From contig JAJDZU010000024.1 in NCBI GenBank assembly GCA_022824495.1, forward strand, positions 62,001-126,000: 64,000 nt of DNA, given 5' to 3'. A program made the position numbers and the translations under genes. Shown piece by piece: positions 17,810-27,422 of the stretch (positions are counted from its first letter, which is position 1; each line of letters opens with the position of its first letter). The notes below the pieces were generated by a model that saw nothing but the letters and a program-made list of their open reading frames with translations, was not told the origin of the DNA and made no database searches. This DNA is from Chloroflexota bacterium. GTDB taxonomy: Bacteria > Chloroflexota > UBA11872.

Positions 17810-18267
17810 CCTATCCCCGGTAGCCGCACCGCGCCTTTGGTGCGGGAGAAGAAGACTAGCAAAAGGCCGCATCCGGAGTGATCGGTAGCAAACCTGTAAG
17901 CCCGCGACCAATCGGGATGCTTGAGTTGACTTTAGTGAAGTTCATCGCCTGAAGCGAGGCTCGCGGGCGCGTCACCCCGGATTGTCCAGCCGGGCTACTT
18001 CAAGACCTGACACCACGGCGAGGAGCGGCAGCGTTACGCGCGACAAGGGAACGGAGGCTGCAATGAGTTTAAGTTAACCAACTGTAGAGTCAGGGTGCTC
18101 GTCATCGGCATGGACGCGGTGGTCCTGAACCTGAGGCGGCAACACCATTGACAATTTGGAGTTACCAGAGTGCATAGGCCAGCGCCCGAATCGGCGTGGT
18201 CGCGGGCGTACAATCGGGAGACAGGCGTTACACGCGCGCGCGGTTCGCGCAGAGGATATGGAAGGCA
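17810..18267. other. Divergent intergenic region upstream of dnaA
   Basis: About 458 bp between dnaA (minus) and a small membrane protein (plus). It must carry the dnaA promoter. No DnaA box was found here. A plus-strand TTGACA at 18148 and a TACAAT at 18209-18214 are the only promoter-like elements noted. Confidence 0.5.
18148..18176 (+). promoter_or_regulatory. Candidate promoter for the 18268 gene
   Basis: A perfect -35 hexamer TTGACA (18148-18153) is followed after 17 bp by TGCATA (18171-18176), a moderate -10 match. It lies about 90 bp before the next plus-strand start. An alternative -10 is TACAAT at 18209-18214 without a good -35. Confidence 0.35.
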
Positions 18268-18423
18268 ATGCGGTTTATCAGCGGTGCACTGGCGGTGGTC
18301 GGCCTGCTCGTGGTGCTGATCATCATGCTGGCAGTGGGCGTGTTTGCCTACGACGAAGCCAGGCGCCGATTGGTCGGCGACGAATTCGCGCCAGATCGGC
18401 CTGAGGAAGACTCCCGGAACTGA
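18268..18423 (+). CDS. Small single-pass membrane protein
   Basis: The 51-residue product starts at ATG 18268, with GGAAGG just upstream. It has one membrane helix (ISGALAVVGLLVVLIIMLAVGVFAY) and an acidic/basic cytoplasmic or external tail ending RPEEDSRN. The longer frame from 18196 lacks a ribosome site. No family is recognised. Confidence 0.5.
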   Translation: MRFISGALAVVGLLVVLIIMLAVGVFAYDEARRRLVGDEFAPDRPEEDSRN

Positions 18424-18534
18424 GTCCCGGCGCGCACGGGCCGGGGATGCGCCAATGACCGGGCGCGCCGCACTATTACCGGCCAGGCTTGCCGGTAGCA
18501 GCGACCGCGGCGCCGGGCGGCAGGCACACGGTCC

Positions 18535-20706
18535 TTGGCTGCCTCGGCTGGTGGCGATGCTGGTCTGCTCCTGGGTGTGAGCGCGAGTCCGGCCCGCGCG
18601 CTGGACTGCGGATCAGCCGCCGGCATCCCGCTGGACGACGGCTGTCTCTTTACGATCACGGGCTCCGACACGCCGGAGCCGGCAGACGGATTCGCCGTGA
18701 CCAACGCCGACGGCGTGCCCCTCTGGGACTTCGTCCGGGGCAAGGATCCGCAGGCGATCGGCTATCCCACCAGCCAGCGCTGGACGGACGGACCGTTCAC
18801 CCTGCAGGCGTTCCAGAAAGTGATTCTGCAGTGGGATCCGCCGCGCGGGCGGATGAACTACTACAACACGCTGGACGCGCCGGCGACCCGCTATCCGTAT
18901 GTCGCGCTGCCCAACGTACCGGGCCACGACGTGCTGGCCGAGGACACCGGAGCTGCATTTGCCCAAGTGATCCGGAATCACCTGGCAATCCTGGAGCAGA
19001 ACGACCGGATCAAGGCGCGGTTCCTGGCGGAGCCGGACTGGCTGAACCTGTACGGGCTGCCAATCCGGTACGAGGAGCGGGCGGTCAACGGGAATCCGCT
19101 GGGCCTGCAGGCGCTACGCACGCAGCGGACGGTGTTCGAAGTGTGGAACGTGCCGGCGCCGGGAACGACACCTGGCCGCGTGCAACTGCAGAACGTGCCG
19201 GACAAGGTCAAACGGCTAAGCAACGTGATCATCCCGGACGCTGCCAAGACGCCGGCAGCGCTGCCCGAGCCGGCGCTCCCGCCCGAGATCAGGTCCCTGC
19301 CCTGGGCCGCTGACGGCGTGACGGATTCCGAGCAGCGACTCGTCACTAACCTCCAGCGGATCGCAGGGGCGTCGCAGGCGATCTATGGGCGCCTGCTGAG
19401 CGGGCCGGCCGCGAGCTGGTTGGAAGGCCAGCCATCCGAGCGAACGCTCGGGGCAACCGAACTGCTCGTGACCATTGCCGAGCACCCCTGGTCGGCAGCC
19501 GTGCGGCAGCAACTCTTGGACCACACCCTGCTCCGACTGGTCCTGAACGAAGGCGAAGATGACTGGCCACGGTCGTTCCGACGGATCCTCGAGAAGCCCT
19601 GGACGAGGGACGGCGTGTCGTGGGAGGAACTCAAACTGATCGACGAGTTCGCCTATATGCTTCGAAGAATGCCGACCAACCCGTGGTCCGGGTCGTATTT
19701 CGGAAAAAGCCAGGAGATGGACGTACTGTTGGGGCAAATGCTCGACATGCCGTTTCTGCAGACGATTGAAGGATACGAGGTGTCGATCATAGGCAGACTG
19801 AGCGGAACCGGACAGGGCATGGATTACCTGCAGAAGGCTGTAACCGGCTGGATACCCAGGGGTGGCATTACGGACGATCAAGTATTGGCATACCTGTATC
19901 CGCTGTTTCCGCGAAATACGATTGATCCAGACGACTTCAGAGAGCATCCCGAGCGGCTCGGTGAGCTTCTCGATTTAAACCGGCTGGGTATCACCATCGA
20001 AAGACGCACCGTCAGCCTGCCGCATACCGGGAATATGCTCTTGAGCGCACTTCGAATGGGCGCGACGTCACCGTCCACAATGGATGTCCTGGAGCAGGAG
20101 ACGCGCAGGATCGAGGCGCTCATGGGAGAACCGCTGAAAAAGAGATATACCATTCTGCTTCTCTGGGAGCAGCCACCAGACACGGTGCTGTTACCGTCAG
20201 CGTATAACGCCGGATATTTTATGCAGTTTGACGCTGAGCATTTCTCGCGCGCGAGTGTATCGACTGTCATGAAATCCAACCTTGCTTACTTGTTGTCGGA
20301 CTACTATTGGACAGGAGCAGACCCTTGGATAAGCAGGGGAGCCGCCATGTTCCTGGTGATGCGAGGGGGACATGCCAGTCGCGAACAACTGTACGACGTA
20401 CACTCGAGGCGTGAGACTGAACGGATCGTTGATCTCCTGGATGATATGCGTGACTTTGGTGTGTGTTATCAGTCGCTCGGGGCCTCTCTGTTCTTGGAGC
20501 TATACGACGCACTGGGCGACAGGGCGTTTAAGGATGGATTTGCGCGCTTGGAGAGAGCGGTGGACGCGGACGGCTTTTATTGTCTTTGCGGACTTGAACG
20601 TAAGGAGTCAGTGGTTCACGTAAGGGAGTCGTTCACGACCGGGGCCACGGAGGAAGTCAGGGGCGTGGTGGAGGGAATCATCACGCGGAGGTATTACGGG
20701 CAGTAG
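18535..20706 (+). CDS. Secreted protein with YFQ-type repeat and degenerate metallopeptidase-like domain
   Basis: The frame gives 723 residues from TTG 18535. A signal peptide is likely, because SASPARA|LDCG looks like a cleavage site, but the proper n-region is in another frame (ATG 18455), so the start may be disrupted by a frameshift near 18575. The mature N-terminus has one Chloroflexota-type repeat (AIGYPTSQRW...LQAFQKVILQW). Near the C-terminus, residues 581-603 (SNLAY...YYWTGADPWISRGAA) resemble the HExxH...WLSEGLA block of gluzincin peptidases, but the zinc ligands are replaced (His to Ser581, Glu to Asn582, His to Tyr585, Glu to Arg601). It is probably non-catalytic. The 3' half is more AT-rich than its neighbours. 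Confidence 0.6.
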   Translation: MAASAGGDAGLLLGVSASPARALDCGSAAGIPLDDGCLFTITGSDTPEPADGFAVTNADGVPLWDFVRGKDPQAIGYPTSQRWTDGPFTLQAFQKVILQWDPPRGRMNYYNTLDAPATRYPYVALPNVPGHDVLAEDTGAAFAQVIRNHLAILEQNDRIKARFLAEPDWLNLYGLPIRYEERAVNGNPLGLQALRTQRTVFEVWNVPAPGTTPGRVQLQNVPDKVKRLSNVIIPDAAKTPAALPEPALPPEIRSLPWAADGVTDSEQRLVTNLQRIAGASQAIYGRLLSGPAASWLEGQPSERTLGATELLVTIAEHPWSAAVRQQLLDHTLLRLVLNEGEDDWPRSFRRILEKPWTRDGVSWEELKLIDEFAYMLRRMPTNPWSGSYFGKSQEMDVLLGQMLDMPFLQTIEGYEVSIIGRLSGTGQGMDYLQKAVTGWIPRGGITDDQVLAYLYPLFPRNTIDPDDFREHPERLGELLDLNRLGITIERRTVSLPHTGNMLLSALRMGATSPSTMDVLEQETRRIEALMGEPLKKRYTILLLWEQPPDTVLLPSAYNAGYFMQFDAEHFSRASVSTVMKSNLAYLLSDYYWTGADPWISRGAAMFLVMRGGHASREQLYDVHSRRETERIVDLLDDMRDFGVCYQSLGASLFLELYDALGDRAFKDGFARLERAVDADGFYCLCGLERKESVVHVRESFTTGATEEVRGVVEGIITRRYYGQ

Positions 20707-20750
20707 CCTGGCCGCCGACAGAGATCAGCAGTCGTGGGCGGGGTCCAGGG

Positions 20751-21335
20751 CTAGTGCGTCAGCCAGCCCAGCAGCTGGAGGCCGGCCACGCCGGCCCAGG
20801 CGAAGGCGAGGTTCTTGATGACCAGCCCGGGCCACGACGCGAGAACGAAGCGCAGCAGCCCAATGCGGGTGGCACCGGCGATCATGCCCGCCACGTCAAA
20901 GAAGGGGTTGGGAATCGCGGCCATGACGAACAGGGTCAGGACGCCGTAGCGGGCCATCCAGCCGCTGAGGCGGGCGTAGCCTTTCACGTGGCTCAGGGCG
21001 CCCTTGCCGGACCAGCCCACGTAATAGCCGCCAAGTTCGCCGACCATCTGGCCGGTGGCGCCGACCAGGCCGACCGCCCAAATGTTGTCGAGGGCCGCGG
21101 CAAAGGCGCCCACGCTAACGGCGGCCGGCGCGGGCAGGATCAAGGTGGCGGCGCCCACGGCGGTGAGCACGAAGACGGCCGCATACCCGGCGCCCGCCAG
21201 CCGGTCTCGCAAAACCTCGCCATACACCACCGCGAGGATCGCGATGGCGAAGACGCCAAGCAGGGCCACGATCTGCGCCGCAAGCCGCCACCGCGAGCGG
21301 CGAGTCGACGGCGCGGCCTCTTGACTCGCGGCCAT
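20751..21335 (-). CDS. VTT/DedA-type membrane protein (SNARE-associated family)
   Basis: The 194-residue polytopic protein shows the VTT domain pattern: LPAPAAVSVGAFAAAL, GQMVGELGGYYVGWSGKG, and AAIPNPFFDVAGMIAGATR, where the Pro and Gly residues form the re-entrant loop. DedA/VTT proteins are membrane transporters or scramblases, some acting on undecaprenyl phosphate. It is transcribed divergently from the PBP gene. A Ser/Arg-rich N-terminal tail precedes the first helix. Confidence 0.8.
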   Translation of the reverse strand: MAASQEAAPSTRRSRWRLAAQIVALLGVFAIAILAVVYGEVLRDRLAGAGYAAVFVLTAVGAATLILPAPAAVSVGAFAAALDNIWAVGLVGATGQMVGELGGYYVGWSGKGALSHVKGYARLSGWMARYGVLTLFVMAAIPNPFFDVAGMIAGATRIGLLRFVLASWPGLVIKNLAFAWAGVAGLQLLGWLTH

Positions 21336-21452
21336 TACGCAGCCTGCCGGATCTGAGTTGTCATGGGGGAAGCAGCGAGCGCAGGTCCGCGCAGCGCGTA
21401 GCCTTGCGTGGATACGACGTCAAGGACGGCGAGCCCGTGACGGATCAAGGGT

Positions 21453-24317
21453 ATGCCCAAGCGTAGACGGCTGATCGCAAAGCCGCGCCAGCGTAGCAAC
21501 CGCCTCTGGCTGTGGCTGGGGCTGGCGGCCGGCGCGCTGGTCGGCCTTGGCGCGGCGCTGGTTGCCGTTGTGGTCACCACCGGCGTCGGCATAGCCATAG
21601 CCGTCAGCGTGGCCTCCACGTTCCTGACGGAATTACCCCCGGTTGACGAGATCGCCACCGTCGGCGGCCAACTCTTTCAGACCACCACCATTCATGATCG
21701 TCGCGGCCGGCCGCTCGGCGAACTGTTGGGCGAGGGCCGCCGCCGCGTCGTGCCCCCGGAGGACATCCCCCAGGTCGTCAAGACCGCGGTGGTCGCCGCC
21801 GAAGACGCCACCTTCTACGAGAATCCCGGGGTGGAGGTCCGGGCAATCGCGCGCGCGCTCTGGAACAACTGGCGTGGCGGCGAGGTGGTGTCCGGCGCCA
21901 GCACCATCACGCAGCAGCTGGTCAAGAACGTGCTGCTGACGCCGGAGGAGACGTACGAGCGCAAGATTCGCGAAGCGGTGCTGGCCTGGCAGATCAGCCA
22001 GCGGTTTTCCAAGGACGAGATCCTGGGGCTGTATCTCAACCAGAATCACTACGGCGGCCTCACCTACGGGATCGCCGCCGCGGCCGAAACCTACTTCGAC
22101 AAGGACCTGGCCGACGTGACGCTGGCCGAGGCGGCCATGCTGGTGGGCCTGCTGCCCGCGCCGTCGCTGCACAACCCGCACGTCGATCCGCAGGCAGCCA
22201 GGCGCGAGCAACTGCGCGTGCTGGCGGCCATAGGGCGGCACGGCCTGGCGCCGGCCGGCGCGGTGGCGGCGGCTCGCGACGAAGACGTGCAGATTGCGCC
22301 GCCGCGCGAGACGACCTCGCCGGCCCCGCACTTCCTGGATTACGTGGTACGCGACCTGCAGGAGCGCTACGGCCCCGAGATCAGTCGCCAGGGCTGGGAG
22401 ATCACGACCACGCTCGACCTGGACCTGCAGGCTGCGGCCGACACGGCGGTCCGGGAGCACGTGGCCACCCTGGCCGACCGCGAGGTCACGAACGGGGCGC
22501 TGGTCGCCATCCGTCCGGCCACCGGGGAAATCCTGGCCATGGTCGGCAGCCTGAACTTCAACGACGAAGCCATTGACGGGCAGGTGAACGTCACGACGTC
22601 GCTCCGACAGCCGGGCTCGGCGTTCAAGCTGTTTACCTACGCCAGCGCCCTGGAACACGGCTACAACCCCGCCACCATGCTGCTGGACATCCCTACCACG
22701 GTGCCGATCGCCGGACAGGAGCCGTACCGGCCGCGCAACTACGACCGCAAGTTTCGCGGCCCCGTGAGCCTGCGTACGGCGCTTGGCAGTTCGCTGAACA
22801 TCCCGGCCGTGCGCACGCAGCTGTTCGCGGGGCTCGACGCCACGCTGGACGTGGCGGATCGGCTTGGCATCACCTCGCTGACCGATCGCTCGCGCATCGG
22901 CCCGGCGCTGGCCCTGGGGTCCAACGAGGTGCAGCTGCTCGAGCTGACCGGGGCCTACGCCACCGTGGCCAATGAGGGTCGGCGGGTGACGCCGTCGGCC
23001 GTCCTCTGCATTCGCGACGCGCGGGGGCTGGTCGTGGAGCAGCTTGGCGACGGGTGCTCGCTTGCCGACGACACGTCGCCGCTGGCGCTGGGACGGGTCG
23101 CGTCCACGGAGCGCGTGCTGAACCCGGAGATCGCCTACCTGATGACGTCGATCCTGGCGGATCGGGCCGCCCGCGAACCCGGCTTCGGGCAGGTTCGCGA
23201 ACTGTTGGATCTCACCGACCGCGCGGCCGCCGTCAAGACGGGGACCACCGAAAACACGCGCGACGCCCTGACCGTCGGCTTCACCCCGCAACTGGCGACC
23301 GGGGTGTGGGTCGGGAATGCCGACGGCACGCCCATGGACGACGTGACCGGCGCCCGCGGCGCCGGGCCGATCTGGCAGCGCTTCATGGACCATGCGCACG
23401 CGGGTCTGGACATCGTCGACTGGACGCGGCCGCCAACGGTGATCGAGCAGGAGGTCGACATCGTGTCGGGCCTGCTGCCGTCGCCATTCACGCCGGAGAC
23501 GCGCATGGAGGAGTTCGCGTCCGGCACCGTGCCAACCCAGCGCGACGTGGTGCACCAGCCCTTCCGCGTTCACGTGCCCACCGGGCTGCTGGCGACGCCG
23601 GACTCGCCGCTCGATGAAGTGGAGGAACAGGTGTTCATCGTCCTTCCGACCGAGGCGGAGGCCTGGCAGCGCGGGGTGGACGACGACTCGCCGTATCGAC
23701 TGCCGCCCGACGCTTTCGCGGGCGGGAGCGTGTCGGCCGTGGCAACGGCCGCGGGCCTCGATGCGCAGATCACGGCGCCGGCCGAAGGCCAGGCGGTTCG
23801 CACCATCATGGAGATCTTTGGCACGGCCACGCTGGGGGGGTTCGTAGCATCCGAACTCCACTACGGCGTAGGTCCGGCGCCCGGCGCCTGGACCCGGATT
23901 GGCTCGCCGTTGGACGTGCCGCGGGTGGATGAACAGCTCGGGGCGGTCGACACCATTCAACTGCCGGACGGCGCCTACACCTTGCGGCTGACTGTTCGGG
24001 CGGCCGATGGGAGCGCGGAGATTGCATTTCGGCGATTCCTCGTGGACAACACGCCGCCGGTGGTTGAGGTCGTGGGCGTGGGCGCCGATGCCAACGTGGC
24101 CGCCGGCAGCGTGCCCCTGGGCGCCAATGTCGAGGATGCCGGCGGCGTGGCCAGCGTGGAGTTCCGGGTCGACGGGGCGTTTGTCGGGACGGCCCGCTTC
24201 GCGCCCTACCAGGTCACCTGGCCGAGCGAACCGGGCGAGCACGAGGTGGTGGCGATCGCCACCGACCGGGCCGGAAACACCGCGTCGTCAGCGCCGGTGA
24301 CGTTTCGGGCGGGTTGA
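21453..24317 (+). CDS. Class A penicillin-binding protein (transglycosylase/transpeptidase)
   Basis: The 954-residue protein has a short basic cytoplasmic tail and one membrane anchor (about 18-58). The GT51 domain shows AAEDATFYENPG (catalytic Glu117) and GASTITQQLVKN (148-159). The transpeptidase domain has SxxK (Ser389-Lys392), SxN (Ser447-Asn449) and KTG (595-597). After about residue 770 there are two beta-sandwich, Ig-like segments, the last containing NTPPVVEVVGV and VEFRVDGAFVGTARFAPYQVTW. It polymerises and cross-links peptidoglycan at the outer face of the membrane. The Ig-like tail may bind cell-wall polymer. Confidence 0.92.
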   Translation: MPKRRRLIAKPRQRSNRLWLWLGLAAGALVGLGAALVAVVVTTGVGIAIAVSVASTFLTELPPVDEIATVGGQLFQTTTIHDRRGRPLGELLGEGRRRVVPPEDIPQVVKTAVVAAEDATFYENPGVEVRAIARALWNNWRGGEVVSGASTITQQLVKNVLLTPEETYERKIREAVLAWQISQRFSKDEILGLYLNQNHYGGLTYGIAAAAETYFDKDLADVTLAEAAMLVGLLPAPSLHNPHVDPQAARREQLRVLAAIGRHGLAPAGAVAAARDEDVQIAPPRETTSPAPHFLDYVVRDLQERYGPEISRQGWEITTTLDLDLQAAADTAVREHVATLADREVTNGALVAIRPATGEILAMVGSLNFNDEAIDGQVNVTTSLRQPGSAFKLFTYASALEHGYNPATMLLDIPTTVPIAGQEPYRPRNYDRKFRGPVSLRTALGSSLNIPAVRTQLFAGLDATLDVADRLGITSLTDRSRIGPALALGSNEVQLLELTGAYATVANEGRRVTPSAVLCIRDARGLVVEQLGDGCSLADDTSPLALGRVASTERVLNPEIAYLMTSILADRAAREPGFGQVRELLDLTDRAAAVKTGTTENTRDALTVGFTPQLATGVWVGNADGTPMDDVTGARGAGPIWQRFMDHAHAGLDIVDWTRPPTVIEQEVDIVSGLLPSPFTPETRMEEFASGTVPTQRDVVHQPFRVHVPTGLLATPDSPLDEVEEQVFIVLPTEAEAWQRGVDDDSPYRLPPDAFAGGSVSAVATAAGLDAQITAPAEGQAVRTIMEIFGTATLGGFVASELHYGVGPAPGAWTRIGSPLDVPRVDEQLGAVDTIQLPDGAYTLRLTVRAADGSAEIAFRRFLVDNTPPVVEVVGVGADANVAAGSVPLGANVEDAGGVASVEFRVDGAFVGTARFAPYQVTWPSEPGEHEVVAIATDRAGNTASSAPVTFRAG

Positions 24318-24460
24318 CGACCGGCCGGGCCTGAGTGCGCATCTCCGCCGTCGCGCTCGGGTCCGCGGCGACGAATGACGGTTCGGCCTGGCGCCGCCAC
24401 CAACGTGCGCGTAATTCAGCCGGCGAGCCAGGCGGCCCCGGGTCACGCCGGGGGTCGGGT

Positions 24461-26074
24461 TCACAGGCTTCTGGCAGGCCCGACGACCGTCGGCGCCGGC
24501 CGCGCGCTGTCTCGGGTCGCCCGCAGCGGGCGCGGCTCCGGGATGCCCAGGTCGCGGATGACCGTCTGCGCGGCGTTGTGGCCGGGCACGCCGCTCACGC
24601 CTCCGCCCGGGTGACAGCCGGACCCGCAGAGGTACAGCCCGTCGAGCGGCGTGCGGTAGGCCGCGCACGCGGGCAGCGGCCGGGCGGCCAGCATCTGATC
24701 GATGGTCATGTCCACGTGGTGCATGTTGCCCCGCGTCATCCCGGCCCGAGCCTCGATCTCCGGCGGTCCGTGCAGGTAGGCCTGGCTCACGATGTCCGGG
24801 AAATTGGGGGCGTAGCGCGCGACCTGGGCGATCAGCGCGTCGGTCGTCGCATCCCGCCGGGATTCCCAGTCCGCGGGCGCCAGCCCCACGGGAGCGTATT
24901 CCGCCCAAATCGAGATGGTGTGATGGCCCGGAGGCGCGACGGAGTCGTCGTAAACCGACGGGCAGACAAGCCCAAGCACGGGGGAATCGGGCATCCGGCC
25001 GGCGCGCGCCTGGCCCCAGGCCCGGTCGATGTCGTCCAGCGACTCGCAGATGCGCACGTTGGCGCCATGCTGCGGACCGTCTCCCGGCAGAGCCCGCCAA
25101 TCCGGCAGGCCGGTGGTGGCGCAGTGCAGCTTCAGGTAGCCGGCGTTCATGCGCAGACGACGGATCGCTCGCCGGAAGGCGGCCGGCAAGTGCTCCGCCG
25201 CCACCAGCCGAGTGAACGTGAGGTGCGGGTCCGCGCTTGAGAGCACGGCCCGCGCGCTGATGACGGTCCCGTCGGCCAGCGCAACGCCTCGGGCCCGGCC
25301 GGCGTCCACCTGAATGCCCGCCACCGGCGTATCGACGCGAACCTCGGCCCCGGCGCTCTCGGCCGCTTGCCGAAGCAACTGCGTCACGGCGCCCATGCCG
25401 CCCCTGGGGAAACCGGCCAGCCCCCGTTCGCCCAGGCGAGCCGAGAGGGCGGCGGCGAACGCAAAGTAGAGCAGGCCACCGGCGTTGTCGGTATAGCCGG
25501 CGTCGAAGGTCGTGCCCAGGGACGCCTTGACGCGTGGCGACTCGAAATACTCGTCGAGCAGCTGGCGACGGGTACCCGTGACAAGCGTATGCGCGATGGC
25601 GGCGTCGGGCGTTCCCTCGGTGGCACGTAGAAACTCACCGAGGGTGGGCGGGGCTTCGAGCAGGTAGGGATCAAACAGCTGCGCCGCGCGCTGCCAGAAT
25701 GCTATGTACGCGGGGTAGGCGTCGGCGTCGCGACGTGAGAATCGTGCAATGGCATCGCGTGTCCGTCCCTCGTCGCTCCACATGAGCAGGTATTGGTCGT
25801 CGGCGAACGGATGAAACTGCGGCGGATCGCGGCGAAACACGCGCAGGCCGCGCTCCACAAGCTGCAGGTCGTCCAGGATCTGCGGATGGAACAGCACGAA
25901 GCTGTGTGCGCAGGTCGAGAAGTGGAACCCGGGAAAGAGCTCATCGGTGGTGGCCGCGCCGCCAACCTTGGGGCCCTGCTCGAGCGCGAGCACCCGCATC
26001 CCGGTCCGAGCCAGATAGAACCCCGCGACCAGACCGTTGTGGCCGCAACCGATGATGATCGCGTCGTAGTCCAG
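24461..26074 (-). CDS. FAD-dependent oxidoreductase, phytoene desaturase/PYROXD2-like
   Basis: The dinucleotide-binding signature IIIGCGHNGLVAG lies upstream of the first ATG (25999), so the gene must start earlier. An in-frame TGA sits just before, and the only start-like codon between is CTG 26074, giving 537 residues. The N-terminal Rossmann motif is followed by LEQGPKVGGAATT, and the C-terminus has DGLYLCGSGCHPGGGVSG. The family (CrtI/PYROXD2-like amine oxidases) covers carotenoid desaturases and uncharacterised redox enzymes; no carotenoid genes are adjacent, so PYROXD2-like is safer. Confidence 0.8.
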   Translation of the reverse strand: MDYDAIIIGCGHNGLVAGFYLARTGMRVLALEQGPKVGGAATTDELFPGFHFSTCAHSFVLFHPQILDDLQLVERGLRVFRRDPPQFHPFADDQYLLMWSDEGRTRDAIARFSRRDADAYPAYIAFWQRAAQLFDPYLLEAPPTLGEFLRATEGTPDAAIAHTLVTGTRRQLLDEYFESPRVKASLGTTFDAGYTDNAGGLLYFAFAAALSARLGERGLAGFPRGGMGAVTQLLRQAAESAGAEVRVDTPVAGIQVDAGRARGVALADGTVISARAVLSSADPHLTFTRLVAAEHLPAAFRRAIRRLRMNAGYLKLHCATTGLPDWRALPGDGPQHGANVRICESLDDIDRAWGQARAGRMPDSPVLGLVCPSVYDDSVAPPGHHTISIWAEYAPVGLAPADWESRRDATTDALIAQVARYAPNFPDIVSQAYLHGPPEIEARAGMTRGNMHHVDMTIDQMLAARPLPACAAYRTPLDGLYLCGSGCHPGGGVSGVPGHNAAQTVIRDLGIPEPRPLRATRDSARPAPTVVGPARSL

Positions 26075-26344
26075 CGTGCTCGCCCGTCGTCAACGCCGAT
26101 GGTCGCGGCAGCGTACTCCGCGACGTGGGGCGACGGTGGTCGGGCCCCGCCGTTGCTCGCCGCACCCACAGAGGCCGGCGCGGCCAAACGTCACAGGGCG
26201 CGTGTACAATGCGGCCACGTTTAGTCTGCAGCGCGCGTTCTTGGGCCCCAGGCGTAACAGGGGAGGCTCCGTGGCGCGAGACCGCCAGCAGTTGTTGATC
26301 CGGGAGCGACCAGAGACTGGCGCCCCCGGGGATAGGGGGCTGCG

Positions 26345-27361
26345 GTGAGAAGCCTGCGACAGTACCGACTGTTCGTGACGCTTCTGGTTCTGCCGGTACT
26401 TGCCATTGTCCTGATCGTAATCCTGGTCATGGCCTTGACCGGAGGGGACGAGGAACCGCCAACCGAGGTGTCGCCAACCGTCGCGCCGCCGACCGCGGTC
26501 GTTGGGGGCCTGACACCGTCGCCGTCAATCGGCCAACCGCCGCCGCCAGCGCTGACGGTCGCACCAACCGCGCCGCCGGTTCCCGAGCCTACTCCCACGC
26601 CACCGCCACCGACGCCGACGCCCACCGAAGCGCCGGTGCCGACGCCGACACCCACGCCGGAAGGTCCGATCGAGTACGCGGTCCAGGAGGGCGACACGCT
26701 CTTCTCCGTCGCCTCGGCCTACGGGGTGAGCGTGGACGACCTGGTCGATTTCAACGATCTTCCCGACGAGAACTTCATCTTCGTCGGCCAGGTGCTCGAG
26801 GTGCCCACGGACCCGGCCCAGGTCATCGAGCGGCGTGAGTCGCGGCCGGTGGCCACAACCGCCGTGGTGGTGCCCAGCGACGGGCTGAATGTGCGCGCGG
26901 CGCCGAGCACCGAGACCGGCGACATCCAGTACGTGGCGCCCGGCGGCACGGAACTGGCGCTATCCGGCGTAATCGAAGTCATCGACGGCATCGAGTGGCG
27001 CGAGGTTGACGATGGCAACTGGGTGCAGGCCCAGTACCTGGAGATCGGCGTGCGGGCCGCACCGGCGCCGGCCCCGGTCGAGACGGCGGCGCCCGCAGCT
27101 ACGGCGGCGCCCGCGCCCGCGGCCACGGCCGCTCCTGCGGCGACTCCGCCGCCCGCGGGCGAAACCGTGCGCGCCACCGTGGTGCCAACCGCCGGCCTCA
27201 ACGTGCGCGTGGCCGCCGACCCCAACTCGTCGGTCGCCTACGTCGCGCCGGGCGCGTCGGAAGTGGAACTCACCGGTGAAACCCAGGTCGTCAACGGCGT
27301 TACCTGGTGGCAGGTGACCGACGGCAACTGGGTCCAGGGGCAGTTCCTGAAGTTCGGCTAG
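26345..27361 (+). CDS. Membrane-anchored LysM and SH3-like cell-wall protein
   Basis: The 338-residue product starts at GTG 26345 and has one N-terminal membrane helix (about 10-31), a Pro/Thr-rich spacer, a LysM domain (about 110-155, IEYAVQEGDTLFSVASAYGVSVDDLVDFN), and two bacterial SH3-like repeats (about 170-230 and 277-338) that share LNVRAAPSTETGDIQYVAPGG and LNVRVAADPNSSVAYVAPGA, joined by an Ala/Pro linker. LysM binds peptidoglycan. A strong terminator follows its stop. Confidence 0.85.
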   Translation: MRSLRQYRLFVTLLVLPVLAIVLIVILVMALTGGDEEPPTEVSPTVAPPTAVVGGLTPSPSIGQPPPPALTVAPTAPPVPEPTPTPPPPTPTPTEAPVPTPTPTPEGPIEYAVQEGDTLFSVASAYGVSVDDLVDFNDLPDENFIFVGQVLEVPTDPAQVIERRESRPVATTAVVVPSDGLNVRAAPSTETGDIQYVAPGGTELALSGVIEVIDGIEWREVDDGNWVQAQYLEIGVRAAPAPAPVETAAPAATAAPAPAATAAPAATPPPAGETVRATVVPTAGLNVRVAADPNSSVAYVAPGASEVELTGETQVVNGVTWWQVTDGNWVQGQFLKFG

Positions 27362-27377
27362 CCGGACAGCCGCTGAT

Positions 27378-27413
27378 AAAAAAAGGGGCGCTCCCACGGG
27401 AGCGCCCCTTTTT
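27378..27413. terminator. Bidirectional intrinsic terminator
   Basis: A ten-base-pair stem GGGGCGCTCC/GGAGCGCCCC (27385-27408) with a CACG loop is flanked by A7 on the left and T5 on the right. It sits between convergent genes (LysM protein and esterase) and can serve both. Confidence 0.9.
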
Positions 27414-27422
27414 GCAGGGTCT

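Noticed and set aside
20979..20995. parS-like site TTTCACGTG
   Set aside because: Only half of the 16-bp palindrome matches and it lies within a gene; a similar partial match at 51322-51337 is also weak.
21633..24242. 869-codon open frame on the minus strand
   Set aside because: It is antisense to the class A PBP gene; its length reflects GC-rich codon bias and it has no protein-like motifs.
26560..26665. Repeat-like sequence in the LysM gene
   Set aside because: Again a Pro/Thr linker in a surface protein, not an independent repeat.
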